Source: Astragalus membranaceus
Lineage: Eukaryota > Streptophyta > Magnoliopsida > Fabales > Fabaceae
Length of the DNA stretch: 64,000 nucleotides
Assembly: GCA_039519185.1 (NCBI GenBank)
Contig: CM076851.1
Location: 30,711,825-30,775,824, forward strand
Direction of reading: 5' to 3'
Both the position numbers and the translations under genes were made by a program. Position 1 is the first letter of the stretch, and each line of letters begins with the position of its first letter. Below are positions 10,751-21,497 of the stretch, in pieces. A model generated the notes under the pieces. That model did not search any database. It was given only the letters and a program-made list of their open reading frames with translations, and had not been told where the DNA came from.

Positions 10751-11237
10751 ATAACTTGCCTTTGTATTATTCTCTCATATTTCCTCATAAGAGTTTCATC
10801 GATATATAAGCGAGAATTTTAGGCTAAACATAGAGTGTTACTATTTCCATTTTTGTTATTTTCTTAAAGCAAATATATATAATTCAACATGTTTGATTTC
10901 ATTATGCATGAAGTATTTACGATAATGTGTTATTTAAATTTTTAATTTGTTACATTCATTCAACGACACTTAATTATTTTTTGTATAATTGATTGAACCT
11001 CTTTTTTTGTGCAAATCAAGTATACTCTACGTGCAACTGCATACATAGTTGACCGAATATCTATTAATAATTCAGTTAAGCATTTTTGTATTAGATTATT
11101 TTAATTTCCAAATTTATGTTAATAAATTTAAATAACTATTTTAACTTTAATTTAATAAACTAATAATTTCATTTAATATAAAAATATGGTATATATATAT
11201 ATATATTATATTTAATATATATTCAGACTAAAATATA

Positions 11238-11269
11238 TGTCCTGTGTATTGCACGAGATGCTATACTAG
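11238..11269 (+). mobile_element. Degenerate Helitron-like 3' terminus
   Basis: An imperfect 8-bp hairpin (TCCTGTGT, then GCACGAGA) is followed after a few bases by CTAG and a T, the arrangement expected for a Helitron 3' end. It resembles the clean termini at 29336 and 31093. The AT-rich DNA at 10751-11237, with no gene and a TATATA tract near 11190, may belong to the same element; its 5' end is not recognisable. Confidence 0.45.
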
Positions 11270-11409
11270 TTGCATACATGGTGATACGAGGGTCGAATCC
11301 CACGACGAGTAACACCACTGCACTCCTAGATTTCTAGTTTAGATGAAAGAATCGGTTTCGAGAAGCAACTGCTGATGGAGTAGCTGGTATAGGATCTGCT
11401 GCCGCCATT

Positions 11410-12071
11410 GTTGAGTTTGCATACAACAACAGTCATCATTCTAGTATCGGAATGGCTCCATATGAAGCATTATATGGAAGGAAGTGTAGAACCCCATTGT
11501 GTTGGTGGGATGTCGGTGAGCAAAGATTGTTGGGTCCTGAATTAGTCCGAGAGACTACTGAGCAAATCCGACGGATTAGAGAAAGGATGAAGACTACCCA
11601 GAGCCGATAAAAGAGTTATGCCGACAAGAGAAGAAGGTCGTTGGACTTTGAAGAAGGCAATCACGTGTTTCTGAGACTTTCTTCAACTATTGGTACCGGT
11701 ATAGCATTGCGGCGAAGAAACTCAGCCCTCAGTATATTGGACCTTTCCAAATTATCGAGCGAGTTGGGCCAGTGGCATACCGCATTGCCTTACCTCCAGC
11801 TTTGTCTAGATTACATGATGTGTTTCATGTATCTCAATTGAGGAAGTACAATTTCGACCCGGATCAGCCGTTGAGTTTTGAGACGGTTGACATCCGGCCG
11901 GATTTGTCTTACCAACCTCATCCAAGTCGAATCATCGAACGTGGCGAGAAAACGCTCCAGACGAGATCAATTCCTATAGTCAAGGTGCTTTGTGATGGTG
12001 CATCGCCCGACGAAGTGACATGGGAAGTAGAGGACAACATGCGGGTGAAATATCCCCATATTTTCAGTTGA
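11410..12071 (+). pseudogene. Chromovirus integrase C-terminus (Tekay/Del-like relic)
   Basis: Across three frames this encodes the same protein segment as the intact-order copy at 39230-39900: [66 protein letters not shown], then [11 protein letters not shown] and the chromodomain-like end WEVEDNMRVKYPHIF. It ends at a TGA (12069-12071). Defects are a stop in place of Gln in 'QSR-KSY' (near 11608), a frameshift near 11710 and another near 11790. Everything 5' of this is lost. The function when intact would be integration of the cDNA, with the C-terminal domain binding chromatin. Confidence 0.85.
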
Positions 12072-12104
12072 GGTATGATTTGTTCAATTTTGAGGACAAA
12101 ATTT

Positions 12105-12654
12105 TAACATCCCCAGTTTGGCTAATTTCGTTAGTCTAAATTAGCAAGAGGTCATAATTAATTAGCTAATTTGAGTAATTTAGCATATTAATTTAATTAT
12201 GAGATAATTGTGTTGATTAAATGATTGATGATATGCTTGTTTGCTAATTAAATCGAATTAGATTAGGCAAGATAAGGGTAACTTAAGGTGGGCAAATAAC
12301 TGAAGGGTAGACTAGTCAATTCCCTAGCTCATTTCACTTAACTCTCAGCTCACCCAAGGCACATGGCACAACACAACACAAAACATCACAAAAACCCACA
12401 TTAGTTGCTGAAAGTGAAAAGAAGGAACAAAAATAGAAAATAGAAGAGAGAAGGGGAGAGTGAGTTGCGAGAGTGATAGAGGAAGAAGAAGGGAGGATAA
12501 CTCCTCCAAACCTTGATGCATGTGAGCCTTGACACCACCATTCTCTCCCATTTTCCCTCCTCTTTCCATTGATACCAATTTCACTCATAGATTCAAGTCC
12601 AACCATCATCTCTTTGGCTTCGAGTTTGAGAGAGAAGAGGGAGCTCTTGACACC
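12105..12654 (+). repeat. Chromovirus LTR, 5' part (3' LTR of the relic above)
   Basis: Just after 'GAGGACAAAATTTT' the sequence becomes 'AACATCCCCAGTTTGGCTAA', the LTR start lacking its first TGT and the polypurine tract. The other copies have 'AAATTTGGGGTGAT' before TGTAACATCCCC. The LTR breaks off at 12654, where a second LTR start follows directly. Confidence 0.75.
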
Positions 12655-13935
12655 TGTAACATCCCCAAAATAATTAAGTTAATTATTTTGAAGTTAACCC
12701 AATTAATTTAATTTAGTGCTTAATTAATTATTTTATTAATTGAGTGTTAGACTAATTATTAATTGGTGTAAGGTTTTTAAATGAGTAATTGATAGAAATG
12801 GGTATTTTTGGGCTATTAGAGTTAAGTGAGGGCATAGAGGTCTTTTCCCCTACACCCTCACTTATGTTTATATATGTATATGTATAAGTAAGGAAAGAAA
12901 GAAAAAAGAAAATAAAAGAAAGGGAATTGAGAGAGTGAGAGCCGTAGAAAAGAAGAAAGAAAAGAAAAGAGAAAATGGAGAGAAAGAGAGGGTGTGTTGG
13001 CGTGAGAGAGAAGAGGAGAGGAAGAAGAGGTTTCTCAAAGTGAACTCCAATTTTATTGTAGAAAATGAATCACCATTCTTTCCTCTTCATTTTGGTGCAA
13101 AGATCCTAACCTATGATCCACTCTCCCACTTTTCACCATTTTCGATTTTGAGAGTTTTGAGGGTTGAAGTTCAAGGGAAGCTTAGGAGGGTGATTGGTGC
13201 TCCATAGAAGTCATGTTGTTGATTGGGTAGCTCAATCACTAGAGTTTTGGAGCATTTGGAGGAATCAAGGGTTAGGGTTACAATTTGGGGGTTTATGTGT
13301 TGAAGGGCAATTAGAGGTTAAGGATAATGAATAGTGTTCATAGAGGTTGAAGGTTGATGTTGAGGTTCATGTGGAAAGATGAAAGCTTAGGAATCAACGT
13401 TGGGGCCTTTGTGAGGAGCTTGAAGCCTAGGAGCTTATATTGGTGTCTAGGTGAAAAGCGGATTTCTCGAGTCTCGCGAGTCAGATGTTCGAGTTGCGGA
13501 AAGTTGCGGTGTTTCGTGATTTTCATCACGATAGGTGAGTTCTACTCACGTTTAGGATTTTATGTTTTGAATTGATTGATTGAAATGAATTTTATGTTGA
13601 TTGATTTGATTGATTGCTTGATGTGATTGTTTCGGTTTGAATTGCGTGAGAAACGTCGTTTTAGTCGAAAAACCGTTAAACCGACAATTAACGGATTTTG
13701 GGGAAATTGATGTTTGATTGTTATGGATTGATATGTTTGATTGATTGAAGAATGAATTAATGTTGATTGGACTGGTTTTGGTGTTGTTATGAACTGTTTT
13801 TCAGTTAGGTACGTATCGGAAACGTTTAAAAAGCAAAACGGCACAAAACCGAGTTTTGAAAATCTGTTTTTCTGAAATTCCATTGCCCATCGCGACGGAA
13901 GGCAAAAACTCTACATGGGGGGTAGAGAAGATCAT
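12655..13935 (+). repeat. Chromovirus LTR, 5' part (second copy)
   Basis: The sequence begins TGTAACATCCCC and shares family blocks: an oligopyrimidine/GA-rich leader around 12900-13030, 'TTTTCATCACGATAGGTGAG' near 13521, and 'AAAACGGCACAAAACC' near 13835. The short palindromic GC motif (CATCGCGACGG) of the variable cassette lies at about 13886. It stops near 13935, where another LTR segment takes over. The right boundary is approximate. Confidence 0.65.
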
Positions 13936-14760
13936 GAGTGCATCGCTGGGTAGCCTACTAAGTAAGAAAAGGGCCCGGGACCATTTTCATTTTTATGTTC
14001 ATTTCGAGCTTGGAGAAGGTTCTAAGGTTTTCAACAAGCTACATTTCGATTTAATAAGAGGGTATTGGTAGATTGGTTCTGTTTTGGTAGTTTTGGAGCG
14101 AGAGGTTCGAGTACGGGGGTCATTCGTGCGGTTCCGTGATTGTTAAAGTCTCGTTAATTCACGGTTATTTGTGATTTTCATCACAATAGGTGTAATCGCT
14201 TAGGATTTTGTTTCTGAACTGATGATGCATGCTCTGTCTGGTGTTGTTTTATGTTTGTTTCGAAATTTGAATAAAAACTGTAATTGTGAAAAATGCGAAA
14301 GTTGCATTTCGAAATGGTAGTTTAATTGATTGTGGTGTGTTTGTTTGATCGTTATGATTGATATTTGAACTGGTTATGGTATTGTTGATAAGTAGGGTTA
14401 AGTTAGGAATTGAGCGGAATGAGGATTGGAACCACGGGAATAGCGAAACTCTACGAAAAAAAAATGAGTTATGTGCAAACTGTAATTCTGTGAATCAATT
14501 CACAGGACTGTGAATCAATTCACAGGACTGTGAATCAATTCACAGATTGTGAACTCTGTTCCCATTCTGTGAATAGATTCCCAGGACTGTGAATCAATTC
14601 ACAGATTGTTAATTTTGTTCTAATTCTGTGAATCAATTCACAGAATTGTGAATCTGTTCCTATTCGGTGAATCGATTCCCAGGACTGTGAATCTATTCAC
14701 AGATTGTGAAACTTTTCCTATTTTGTGAATCGATTCCAATTTCATTCTAATCCTTTCCCC
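13936..14760 (+). repeat. Chromovirus LTR segment with palindromic repeat cassette
   Basis: The segment repeats the LTR block 'TGATTTTCATCACAATAGG' (about 14173) and the following spacer, then a long run of CTGTGAATCAATTCACAG-type palindromes. Boundaries are approximate because it is embedded in other LTR fragments of the same family. Confidence 0.55.
14488..14735. repeat. Array of palindromes CTGTGAATCAATTCACAG
   Basis: About eight imperfect copies of an 18-bp palindrome (CTGTGAATCAATTCACAG, with AATCGATTCCCAGG variants) are spaced every 25-35 bases, forming an AT-type palindrome cassette. It occupies the LTR position where related LTRs carry GCACGGTCCGTGC or TCGCGTCGCGA-like motifs. Confidence 0.85.
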
Positions 14761-15812
14761 AATCTTACCCAATGAATTTAAGACATGTATGCCATGACTT
14801 TTTATTATGATTGAGATGATATTAAATTGATTGAGATGATATTAAATCGATTCCAAATTTCATTCCGATCGATACCCTAACACAACAAACAGTATTCCAG
14901 TCCAGACAACAATCAATCAATTCAAACAATCACAATGTCAATCAATCAATCGGACAATTTGTCGTTAAAAACGTGATTTCGTAAAAACGGTTTTGACTCG
15001 ATTCCTTTTGAAACAAAACGCGAGACATATTCATTCAGAGGCATGCAACTCAGTAACAGAAAGACATCCCTAAGCGAGTATAGAACTCGCCTCTTGCGAT
15101 GAAAATCGCACGCAATAACAAATCAATGAATCTTGAACCGAAAACCGTAACTCTCGAACTATCCCCGAACACTGGACTTGAAGTCAGCAACTAAAACCCT
15201 CTCCACACTACTCCAATGTATATTGTAGGTTCTGAACGTAGACAGCCCACTATCTGAGATGACATGCAAGGCTTCAATGACTTAATGGAAGTGGCAAAAC
15301 TCCATGTTTGACTACTTTGAGCTTGAAGGTCCAAAAATGGAAAAATGAGAATGGGAGGGAGACAAGTTATGATTCTGGTACCATTGTATTGAGATTGAAA
15401 AATGGAGAAGGATGGTGGTAAAATCTTTAACATGCAAGAATGGTTGAGGCTGGGTTCTTCTCCTCTCTTCTCCCTCACTCTCGTGACTCTCTTTCTCTCC
15501 TCAAGCTCTCTTTTTCTGTTTTTCTTTCAGCAAAGTGAATATGGGAGTGGTTGTGTTGTGAATTGTGTTTTGTGACTGACTCAATTGCCCTCAGCTGAAG
15601 GTGTAGTAGAATTAAGGGAAAAATAACTCTATTACCCCTACACTCTTAATTCCTACTTAAATCATTCCCTTTCATGCCATCAATCATTATTGCATAAAAT
15701 TTATATCATTTAGCAAACAAACACACTTAATAATTCTCAGTAAATTTCAAACATCTCATGATTAATCAATTATGCAATTAATTATCTTGGCCTCTTGCTA
15801 GGGGATGTTACA
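14761..15812 (-). repeat. Chromovirus LTR, 5' part, inverted
   Basis: On the - strand this starts at 15812 with TGTAACATCCCCTAGCAAGA and runs through the usual leader. 'GCGATTTTCATCGCAAGAGG' lies near 15110 and 'CGAGTATAGAACTCG' near 15075, shortened as on the other strand. It meets the + strand LTR segment head to head near 14760-14850. No target duplication could be matched. Confidence 0.7.
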
Positions 15813-16203
15813 CAGGGCATAGTATCATTGTTGTCAAGTTTGCTAGGTGCTCATAGGATTTTGATGTGTGGTTGGTCTGCTGTTCTTGGTGCCGATCTGG
15901 CATTGTGCAGGTGGTGATAATGGGGTGACAGTGTTGTCATGTTGATGTTGCATTCATTTGCCTTGACAACTTTGGTTGGTGTTGTTTTTGTTGTCGTGGG
16001 TGTGCACCCAATTGTGATAGAATTGGCAAACTGTAATCGTAGAATATTCTGATCATTTTGTTTGGGGTATTCTTTTTTCTCCTGGGACTTTTTTCCATTG
16101 AGTTTTGGTCTCGGGGAGGTTTTAACGAAGTCTTTTGTAATTGGTTGGGTTGGAGTACCCTTGTACTCCCTTCAATAAAATTATTTTTGCTTACTAAAAA
16201 AAT
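15813..16203 (+). mobile_element. 3' end of a plant LINE (L1-type) with short poly(A)
   Basis: Non-coding sequence rich in T/G ends in a block typical of plant L1 3' tails. It has 'GGTCTCGGGGAGGTTTTAACG', then 'CCTTGTACTCCCTTCAATAAAA' (each shortened by a few bases in family members) and a poly(A) at 16196-16203. It lies directly against the inverted LTR end at 15812, so the LTR probably inserted in it or replaced its upstream part. No ORF survives. Confidence 0.5.
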
Positions 16204-16902
16204 ATCATAAGCATTTCTTAGGAAGAATGAACAGTCAAGAACTCAACGGTATGATCACATTGATGAAACCCGAACCATAGTTGCTGCCATGTTTTCATAG
16301 TGATATGTAAGGTAGGGAATGAGTCAAATGGAAAAAGTAGAGTGAAACATAATTGAATAAAAATTGATTTAAAGGTCACGCATAAACGCCCCCATTTCCG
16401 TGCCTAAACATGCTGCCCTGCATTCAAATTCTTCTTTCTTTTGCTTCCATATTGAAACCCTAACTCCAAACCTATCCAATGGATATGAAATGACATAAAG
16501 AATATATTGACATGCAAATGAATCAAGCACTTGATTCAAGCAAAGAGATCAACCATTCACAATTCGATTAATAAACATGTTTTTAGTTTTAAAAGCTAGT
16601 AATAACAAAGGAGCCCATTTTTCGTTTTTTATTACCCAAATATATATATAATATATATACCGTTTCTTACATCAATTATGTGGCCACAACCAATTTAAAA
16701 AGCTACTTTTAAATTAGTTAAAATAATAACCGATATAAAAATGTTGTTTACTTCAACTCGTGGCCCGTTTCAAAAAAGTTTCCAGTTTCTTTACATCTCT
16801 GAAACCTAAACCCTTAGATTGGACTTCTAAGATTCTTGCAAAGTTTGTGTGTTAGTAAAGAGAAAAGAGTTTAAAGTTTCAAATGGCTATGTGATGCTTA
16901 GG
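16204..16902. other. No gene recognised; AT-rich spacer
   Basis: This stretch is AT-rich with a TATATATA tract near 16642-16660 and no credible ORF or terminal repeats. Confidence 0.6.
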
Positions 16903-17095
16903 TGTCTAATACACGGTTAGGATCAATTTCACTTTGTAACAGTTAGTTTACCAACTAGTAGAAAGTTAGTTTAGCAGCAACAGTTTCCGCTCCTTGTATA
17001 TAAATCCTCTTGTACTCATTTTACATTCAGAATGAAATAATCCATTCTTCTCAGATTCTGTTGCAACTGTTTTACTGATTTCAGTTTCAAATCAT
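16903..17095 (+). repeat. Copia-type 5' LTR remnant with TATA box
   Basis: The features are TATATAAA (16997-17004), CTTGTACTCATTTTACATTC and 'AATGAAATAATCCATTCTTC', which are typical of the R/U5 end of plant copia LTRs. A degraded Met-tRNA primer site follows (ATATCAGAAG for TGGTATCAGAGC) near 17102. The gag ATG follows 40 bases later. The left edge is approximate. Confidence 0.5.
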
Positions 17096-17144
17096 ATCAC
17101 AATATCAGAAGATTATTGAAGTTTCTTGCTACTTCATTGCCGCT

Positions 17145-17960
17145 ATGCCTCGACACACGACGCAGCCTTCTTCCTCCGCCACCGTTTCGCAACAAACCAC
17201 AGTGGATCCCGCGAACATCGCGAGCCCCTATTATGTCCATCCAAATGAAAATCCAGCAATCTCGCTGGTTACAAAGCAATTGACACCGCACAATTACCAT
17301 TCTTGGGCGCGATTGATGAGAAAAGCCCTAATCGGCAAGAACAAGTTTAAATTCACTGATGGTTCAATTTCTATGCCTGATTCTTTCGATCCAATGTATG
17401 ATGCTTAAGAACGCGGCAACAATCTCGTGCATTCTTAAATTATCAATTTTGTTTCCCCTACCATCACTCAAAGTATCAGTTATAAGGAACTCGCCTCTGA
17501 AGCTTGGACCAATCTCAAAGCGCGATTCGAGCATGTTGATCAAGTTCGCGTTGCTAATTTGAAGTACGAACTATATCAATTGAAGCAAGACACACTTTCT
17601 GTTACTGATTTCTTCACTGAAATGAGTGTTCTGCTCAAAGAATTGGAGAACTATCGCCCTCGACCGCAATGCATTTGCCTTGTGAAATGTTCTTGTGAAG
17701 AGATGCGCAACGCGAGGCTCTTTCACGAAGAAGACAGCGTTATGTGCTTCCTCAAAGGTCTCAATGAAAGTTTCGCCGTGATACGTTCTCAGATTCTTTT
17801 GATAAATCCTCTTCCTTCTATTACTATCGTTTTCTCCATGGTGATTGAACATAAACGCCAAAATGGACTCAGTCCTGTCCAAGATGAGTCCACACCTCAA
17901 GTTAATGCCGTAAGTGCTATTACAAAGGTAAACCTTGAGGCACCAACACTAGGAGGAAAA
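17145..17960 (+). pseudogene. Ty1/copia gag fragment
   Basis: Gag starts at the ATG at 17145. Recognisable motifs are YYVHPNENPAISLVTKQLTPHNYHSWARLMRKAL (shown here only as the run 'NYHSWARLMRKALIGKNK'), then KFTDGSISMPD, KARFEHVDQVRVANLKYELY, SVTDFFTEMSVLLKELENYRP, and DSVMCFLKGLNESFAVIRSQIL. These form the copia Gag domain that builds the virus-like particle. A frameshift or stop near 17407 and another near 17500-17560 break it. It stops near 17950, before any zinc knuckle or protease, in unrelated sequence, so it is a truncated relic. Confidence 0.85.
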
Positions 17961-18407
17961 TTGGTGGGGTGGTGTTGGGATTTAGGGATTAGAGTCTTAT
18001 ACAACCCTTATATCTAACCTAACAAAGGAATCATATTCTTACAAATTACAATCACATATCGTCCATTTTAGATTGAAAACTAACGATTTCTTTTTTTTAA
18101 CTAATTAACCACTAACATTTGGCTATAAAAAATACATCGCCTATTTAATAAACGTTTAAACATATTAACAATTAATTAGATTAATTAGTGATAAGAAAAT
18201 GAAAATCACATTCATTTTAAGGTTGAATGGAGGCAGAATGATAATCAACAACATTGTCTTTGTCTCAATGTAAAATTTAAGTTAGAGTTTTCAAGAGCCA
18301 ACAACACAATTAAAGGAAATCACAACAAAGAACTCTGATTAAAGACTATGATTTCAGACAACATATATCCTTGAATAGCTTTTGGAATGAGGCATAAATG
18401 TCACAAT
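17961..18407. other. No gene recognised
   Basis: AT-rich stretch without convincing coding capacity or repeat ends. It could include decayed 3' sequence of the SINA-like gene on the - strand, since the domain expected there is missing. Confidence 0.5.
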
Positions 18408-19973
18408 TCATCCATAGATGCATTCTTTATCATGCTTCCTCTTCTCACTATACCTTAATTTCTTCGTGCAACCACGTTTTTCATTTTTGCATGATATTTC
18501 AAAACCTTGCAAGAACCTCTCTATAGCTATGCAACGCATGGATCCAATAGGCACTTGGCACATGGCACACTTGTTCTTAAGTTTAGAACAACAAGTAGAA
18601 CAAACAACGTGACCATTGGTGCACTGAATTGCATCAAAAAAGAAAGTCATCAATAAATCTTTAAAAACAGAAGAGAACTGAAAATGACAAATTTATAGCA
18701 AATAAAATTCTACAACCAAATATTTTTGTAGGTTTTCATCAGTAGTCCCATAAGTAATGTTCATTTTCATTTCTTTTTAATTTTCTAATATTTATAAATG
18801 AGTAAAGCTTAAGAAGTTAGTTCAATGTCTTAAAATCTATAATCAAAAAATATATGATATAACAAGATATAAAAAAGAAAATTCTTTTTTCCAGATGAAT
18901 GGTTCATTTAAAATTATTAAAAAAAATTCGTATGAATATATGCATAGATGTCTTCGATTCTGTATGATCAATAAAACCATGCATGTATATATTTTCATAA
19001 AGAATTAATTATATTTTTCGTCACTGTAAATATATATAAAAGTTTTTGTTTTTCGTTCTTGGATTTTATTTCATCCCTGTAATTTTCTAAATTTTGTTTT
19101 TTATCTGTGGAAAATTCTTTTTTTGATTTTAGTCCCTGCAATAAATATTTTTTTGGAATTGGTCCACATCTAGCCTATGATTCAAGAATTAAAATCAAAA
19201 TTGTCTCTAATTTAATGGACTAAAATCAAACATAAAAAAACAATATACGGACTAAATCAAAACAACAATGACTAAAAGCAAAAAAATTCTACATTGTAAG
19301 GACGGAAAACAAAAAAAAAATTATAGGGACAAAAAACAATATCCTTTATATTTGCACGGATGAATCCCAAGTATGTAGATCAGTTGGTGAGCTAGGGATA
19401 TCGAATGAGTATAAAAAGGAGGTCCAGAGTTCAAACTCTGAAGACTAACATTTTTCCCTCACCTCTCTAACAATTAACAACTAACGGATGAAAAACATAA
19501 ACCTTTCAAAAATATTTAATAACCAACATAATTCTTACTCATCCACCTTGATTCTGAGTTTTTTTATTAAAGAAATATGTAAAAAAAAAATTGCAGGTTT
19601 CACAATTAATCACTAAAAATAAACTAAATACGATTAAAAATTAATTGTTCTCTTACTACATAAAATTATTAAATAACTACTTATATCTTGTACAAAAACA
19701 AAACCAAATAATCAAATAAATAAAAATAAAATAGATATATTCATAATAAATTTAGACAAAAATGGTGGGTGAGGAGGAACATACCATGAACACAGGAATA
19801 GTTAAGGGTTCAAAACAAATCTTGCAATCAAGAACGGTAAGGTCAGAAAATATCACTTCTACAGGCTCTTTCTTAGCATCTTTAATGGAATCAGCCGTCT
19901 CTTGATGTTCATAGTCTTCTGTACATGCCAACTCTTCTTCATCTTCATTGCCAAGTTTTGCATAGTTTTCCAT
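18408..19973 (-). CDS. SINA-like RING/SIAH-finger gene, two exons, C-terminally short
   Basis: The - strand gene has exon 1 at 19973-19785 (63 codons from MENYAKL) and exon 2 at 18623-18408 (71 codons plus TGA). The 1161-bp intron has a GTATGT donor and a TTCAG acceptor. Splicing gives a C3HC4-type RING, LDCKICFEPLTIPVFM|CTNGHVVC..C..KLKNKCAMC, that matches SINA-like E3 ligases without a gap. The start of the SIAH zinc finger follows (ISCKNEKRGC...HDKEC). SIAH/SINA proteins bind an E2 through the RING and recruit substrates through a C-terminal SINA domain. That domain, normally another 150 or more residues, is missing because a stop comes directly after the finger's last Cys. The N-terminus is acidic. 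The intron holds a MITE and a SINE-like sequence. It could be a small real gene or a truncated paralogue; expression evidence would decide. Confidence 0.65.
19005..19345. mobile_element. MITE with long imperfect terminal repeats, inside the SINA-like intron
   Basis: The left end reads TTAATTATATTTTTCGTCAC and the right end is its imperfect reverse complement (TAGGGACAAAAAACAATATC). Internal 'TTTTAGTCCCTG' and 'GGACTAAAATC' motifs face each other. This 'GGGACTAAAA' type of inverted-repeat element is common in dicots and is probably MULE-related. No ORF. Confidence 0.6.
19372..19450 (+). mobile_element. tRNA-derived SINE-like sequence
   Basis: A-box-like TAGATCAGTTGGTGAGC is followed about 45 bases later by B-box-like GAGTTCAAACTC, the spacing of an internal RNA polymerase III promoter. 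No convincing target duplication was found, so the call is tentative. It lies in the intron of the SINA-like gene. Confidence 0.4.
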
Positions 19974-20189
19974 GGTTCTATGGCTTTTGGTGAATAAGAT
20001 TGGTAAAAAAAGAGGTTGCATATATATAACCTCCAACGAAATCTCTCTTTAAAGGCATTTATTGACTTATTAAAATATAACTATTGTGTTTTATATGAAT
20101 TAATATTATTATTGAAATTTTTAAAGGCATTTATTGACTTATTACTTTTTTGCATAACTAAATATGGTATTAACAATTTGAAAGCTGAC

Positions 20190-20301
20190 TTTTTCGCACT
20201 AGCCAACACCGAGTTTGTCCACTGCGGGAATCGAACCCGGGAGCACCGGGTCGACCCCCCATGTCCTGTGGTAGATTAAGCCACTGGACCGACGGTGTTG
20301 G
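20190..20301 (-). mobile_element. Short tRNA-derived SINE with 12-bp TSD
   Basis: On the - strand the element starts CCAACACCG. It has an A-box-like TGGCTTAATCT and a perfect B box GGTTCGATTCC, and ends with an A-run (GCGAAAAAG). It is flanked by a 12-bp duplication with one mismatch, TTGAAAGC(T/A)GAC, at 20178-20189 and 20302-20313. The same sequence without an insertion, 'AATATGGTGTTGACAATTTA' plus AAGCAGCTA, occurs at 31226-31256, a related empty site. The ends CCAACACCG/CGGTGTTGG are also inverted repeats. A functional tRNA is unlikely because the acceptor and T stems are too weak. Confidence 0.75.
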
Positions 20302-20313
20302 TTGAAAGCAGAC

Positions 20314-20734
20314 TATATTGCATAAAAAATTATGAGAATCATATTAGATTTTTAAAACAGTTAACAAATAAAAGAGAAATTTCTTTTAAAACAATACTTA
20401 AAAAGATAAGCATTATCTAAAACAACTAATAAAAACTGTTTTATAATATTTTAGAAGATAAATTACTTTTGTGTAGAGAAATAAAATGGTTTAGTAACTT
20501 TTGTGTACTAATTTTTTTAATGATTTTGTAGTTTCCAAAGTCAACTCATTTATTGAATTTTATTTATTTATTTATTTATTTTTGGAAGATAGCTTAGTGG
20601 CACTTATTTTATTTTTGATAAAATTAATTGACGCTATTCCAATGTGTCATTTAAAGATTTCCATCAATACTAGTCTATTATTGAAAAATAATAATTAATG
20701 CTATTCAATGAAAAGAAAATTTTAAACTACAAAT
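20314..20734. other. No gene recognised; AT-rich
   Basis: AT-rich sequence with a TTTATTTATTTATTT tract near 20560-20580 and no supported gene. Confidence 0.6.
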
Positions 20735-20925
20735 TTGGTGCAAGTGGTTAATGCACTCAATGTAAAGGGACAGATTCAGCTAGTATTGGGTTTCATCCCC
20801 GACAATGGAATAAATTGGACTCAGACTTTACTTACCTCTCGACTGGACTCTGGATTATTCAGGGCCCCTTTCTCTTGGACACTAGAGCGGGGTCAAAGAC
20901 CTCGGAAAAAAATAAAACTTTAAAA
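20735..20925 (+). mobile_element. Probable tRNA-derived SINE, about 190 bp
   Basis: GGTGCAAGTGGTTAATGCAC resembles an A-box region, and GGGTTTCATCCC about 45 bases later resembles a B box. A pyrimidine-rich body and an A-rich tail (GGAAAAAAATAAAAC) follow. No clean target duplication was seen. Confidence 0.45.
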
Positions 20926-21300
20926 AATAATAGTAGAGTTTAAAATGTTCATTTGTTTGAAAATATAAAAAGCATATTAATTGGCTAATTTTTTTAATGT
21001 TTTTTAATTGGATTCATTTATTGACTTTTCTATAAATGCACCATGTTTAAAATTTTAAAAAAAATATAGTTAAATTTTTAAAACAATAGTTTTTTTTTTA
21101 AAAAATTGGGGAAGGAGAAATTTTTATTATTCAAAGTGGCACTAATAGCTATTTTACAACTGTCCCGAGGGAACTTGAACTCAGCACCTTGAGAATAAAA
21201 GGCTAAGCTTTTACCACTTTACTAGCACATCAAGTGTAAAATATATAGGCTATAAAACAGTATTCGAAAGAATAGTACAATATATAGGTAAAAAAAATTA
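20926..21300. other. No gene recognised
   Basis: AT-rich DNA with poly(T)/poly(A) runs. No coding or terminal-repeat structure is supported. Confidence 0.55.
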
Positions 21301-21497
21301 AGGTTTGAACATATTTTTGGTCCCTATAAAATTGGGATTTTTTAACTTTAGTCCCTATTTAGTTTTAATAGGCGTTTTAGTCCTTTACAAATTCATTGTC
21401 AGCAGTTTTAGTCTCTCATGACTTTTAAGAGCATTTTTTGGACCTTTTATATCACTTTTAAGCGCTATTAAAAGTCATGAGGGACTTAAGCTGCTAG
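21301..21497. mobile_element. MITE, left half (split by the copia insertion)
   Basis: The sequence runs from AGGTTTGAACATATTTTTGG through TTTTAGTCCCTATT and 'GTCAGCAGTTTTAGTC', then a mirrored second arm 'AAAAGTCATGAGGGACTTAAGC'. The matching outer arm is found 5.9 kb away at 27430-27541. The element was therefore about 310 bp before copia inserted. Confidence 0.75.

Noticed and set aside
12868..13207. Lys/Glu-rich or Phe/Ser-rich ORFs
   Set aside because: They translate the GA-rich leader common to all LTRs of this family.
20205..20290. tRNA gene on the - strand
   Set aside because: The B box is perfect, but stems are weak and the sequence sits inside a 12-bp TSD, so it is a SINE head.
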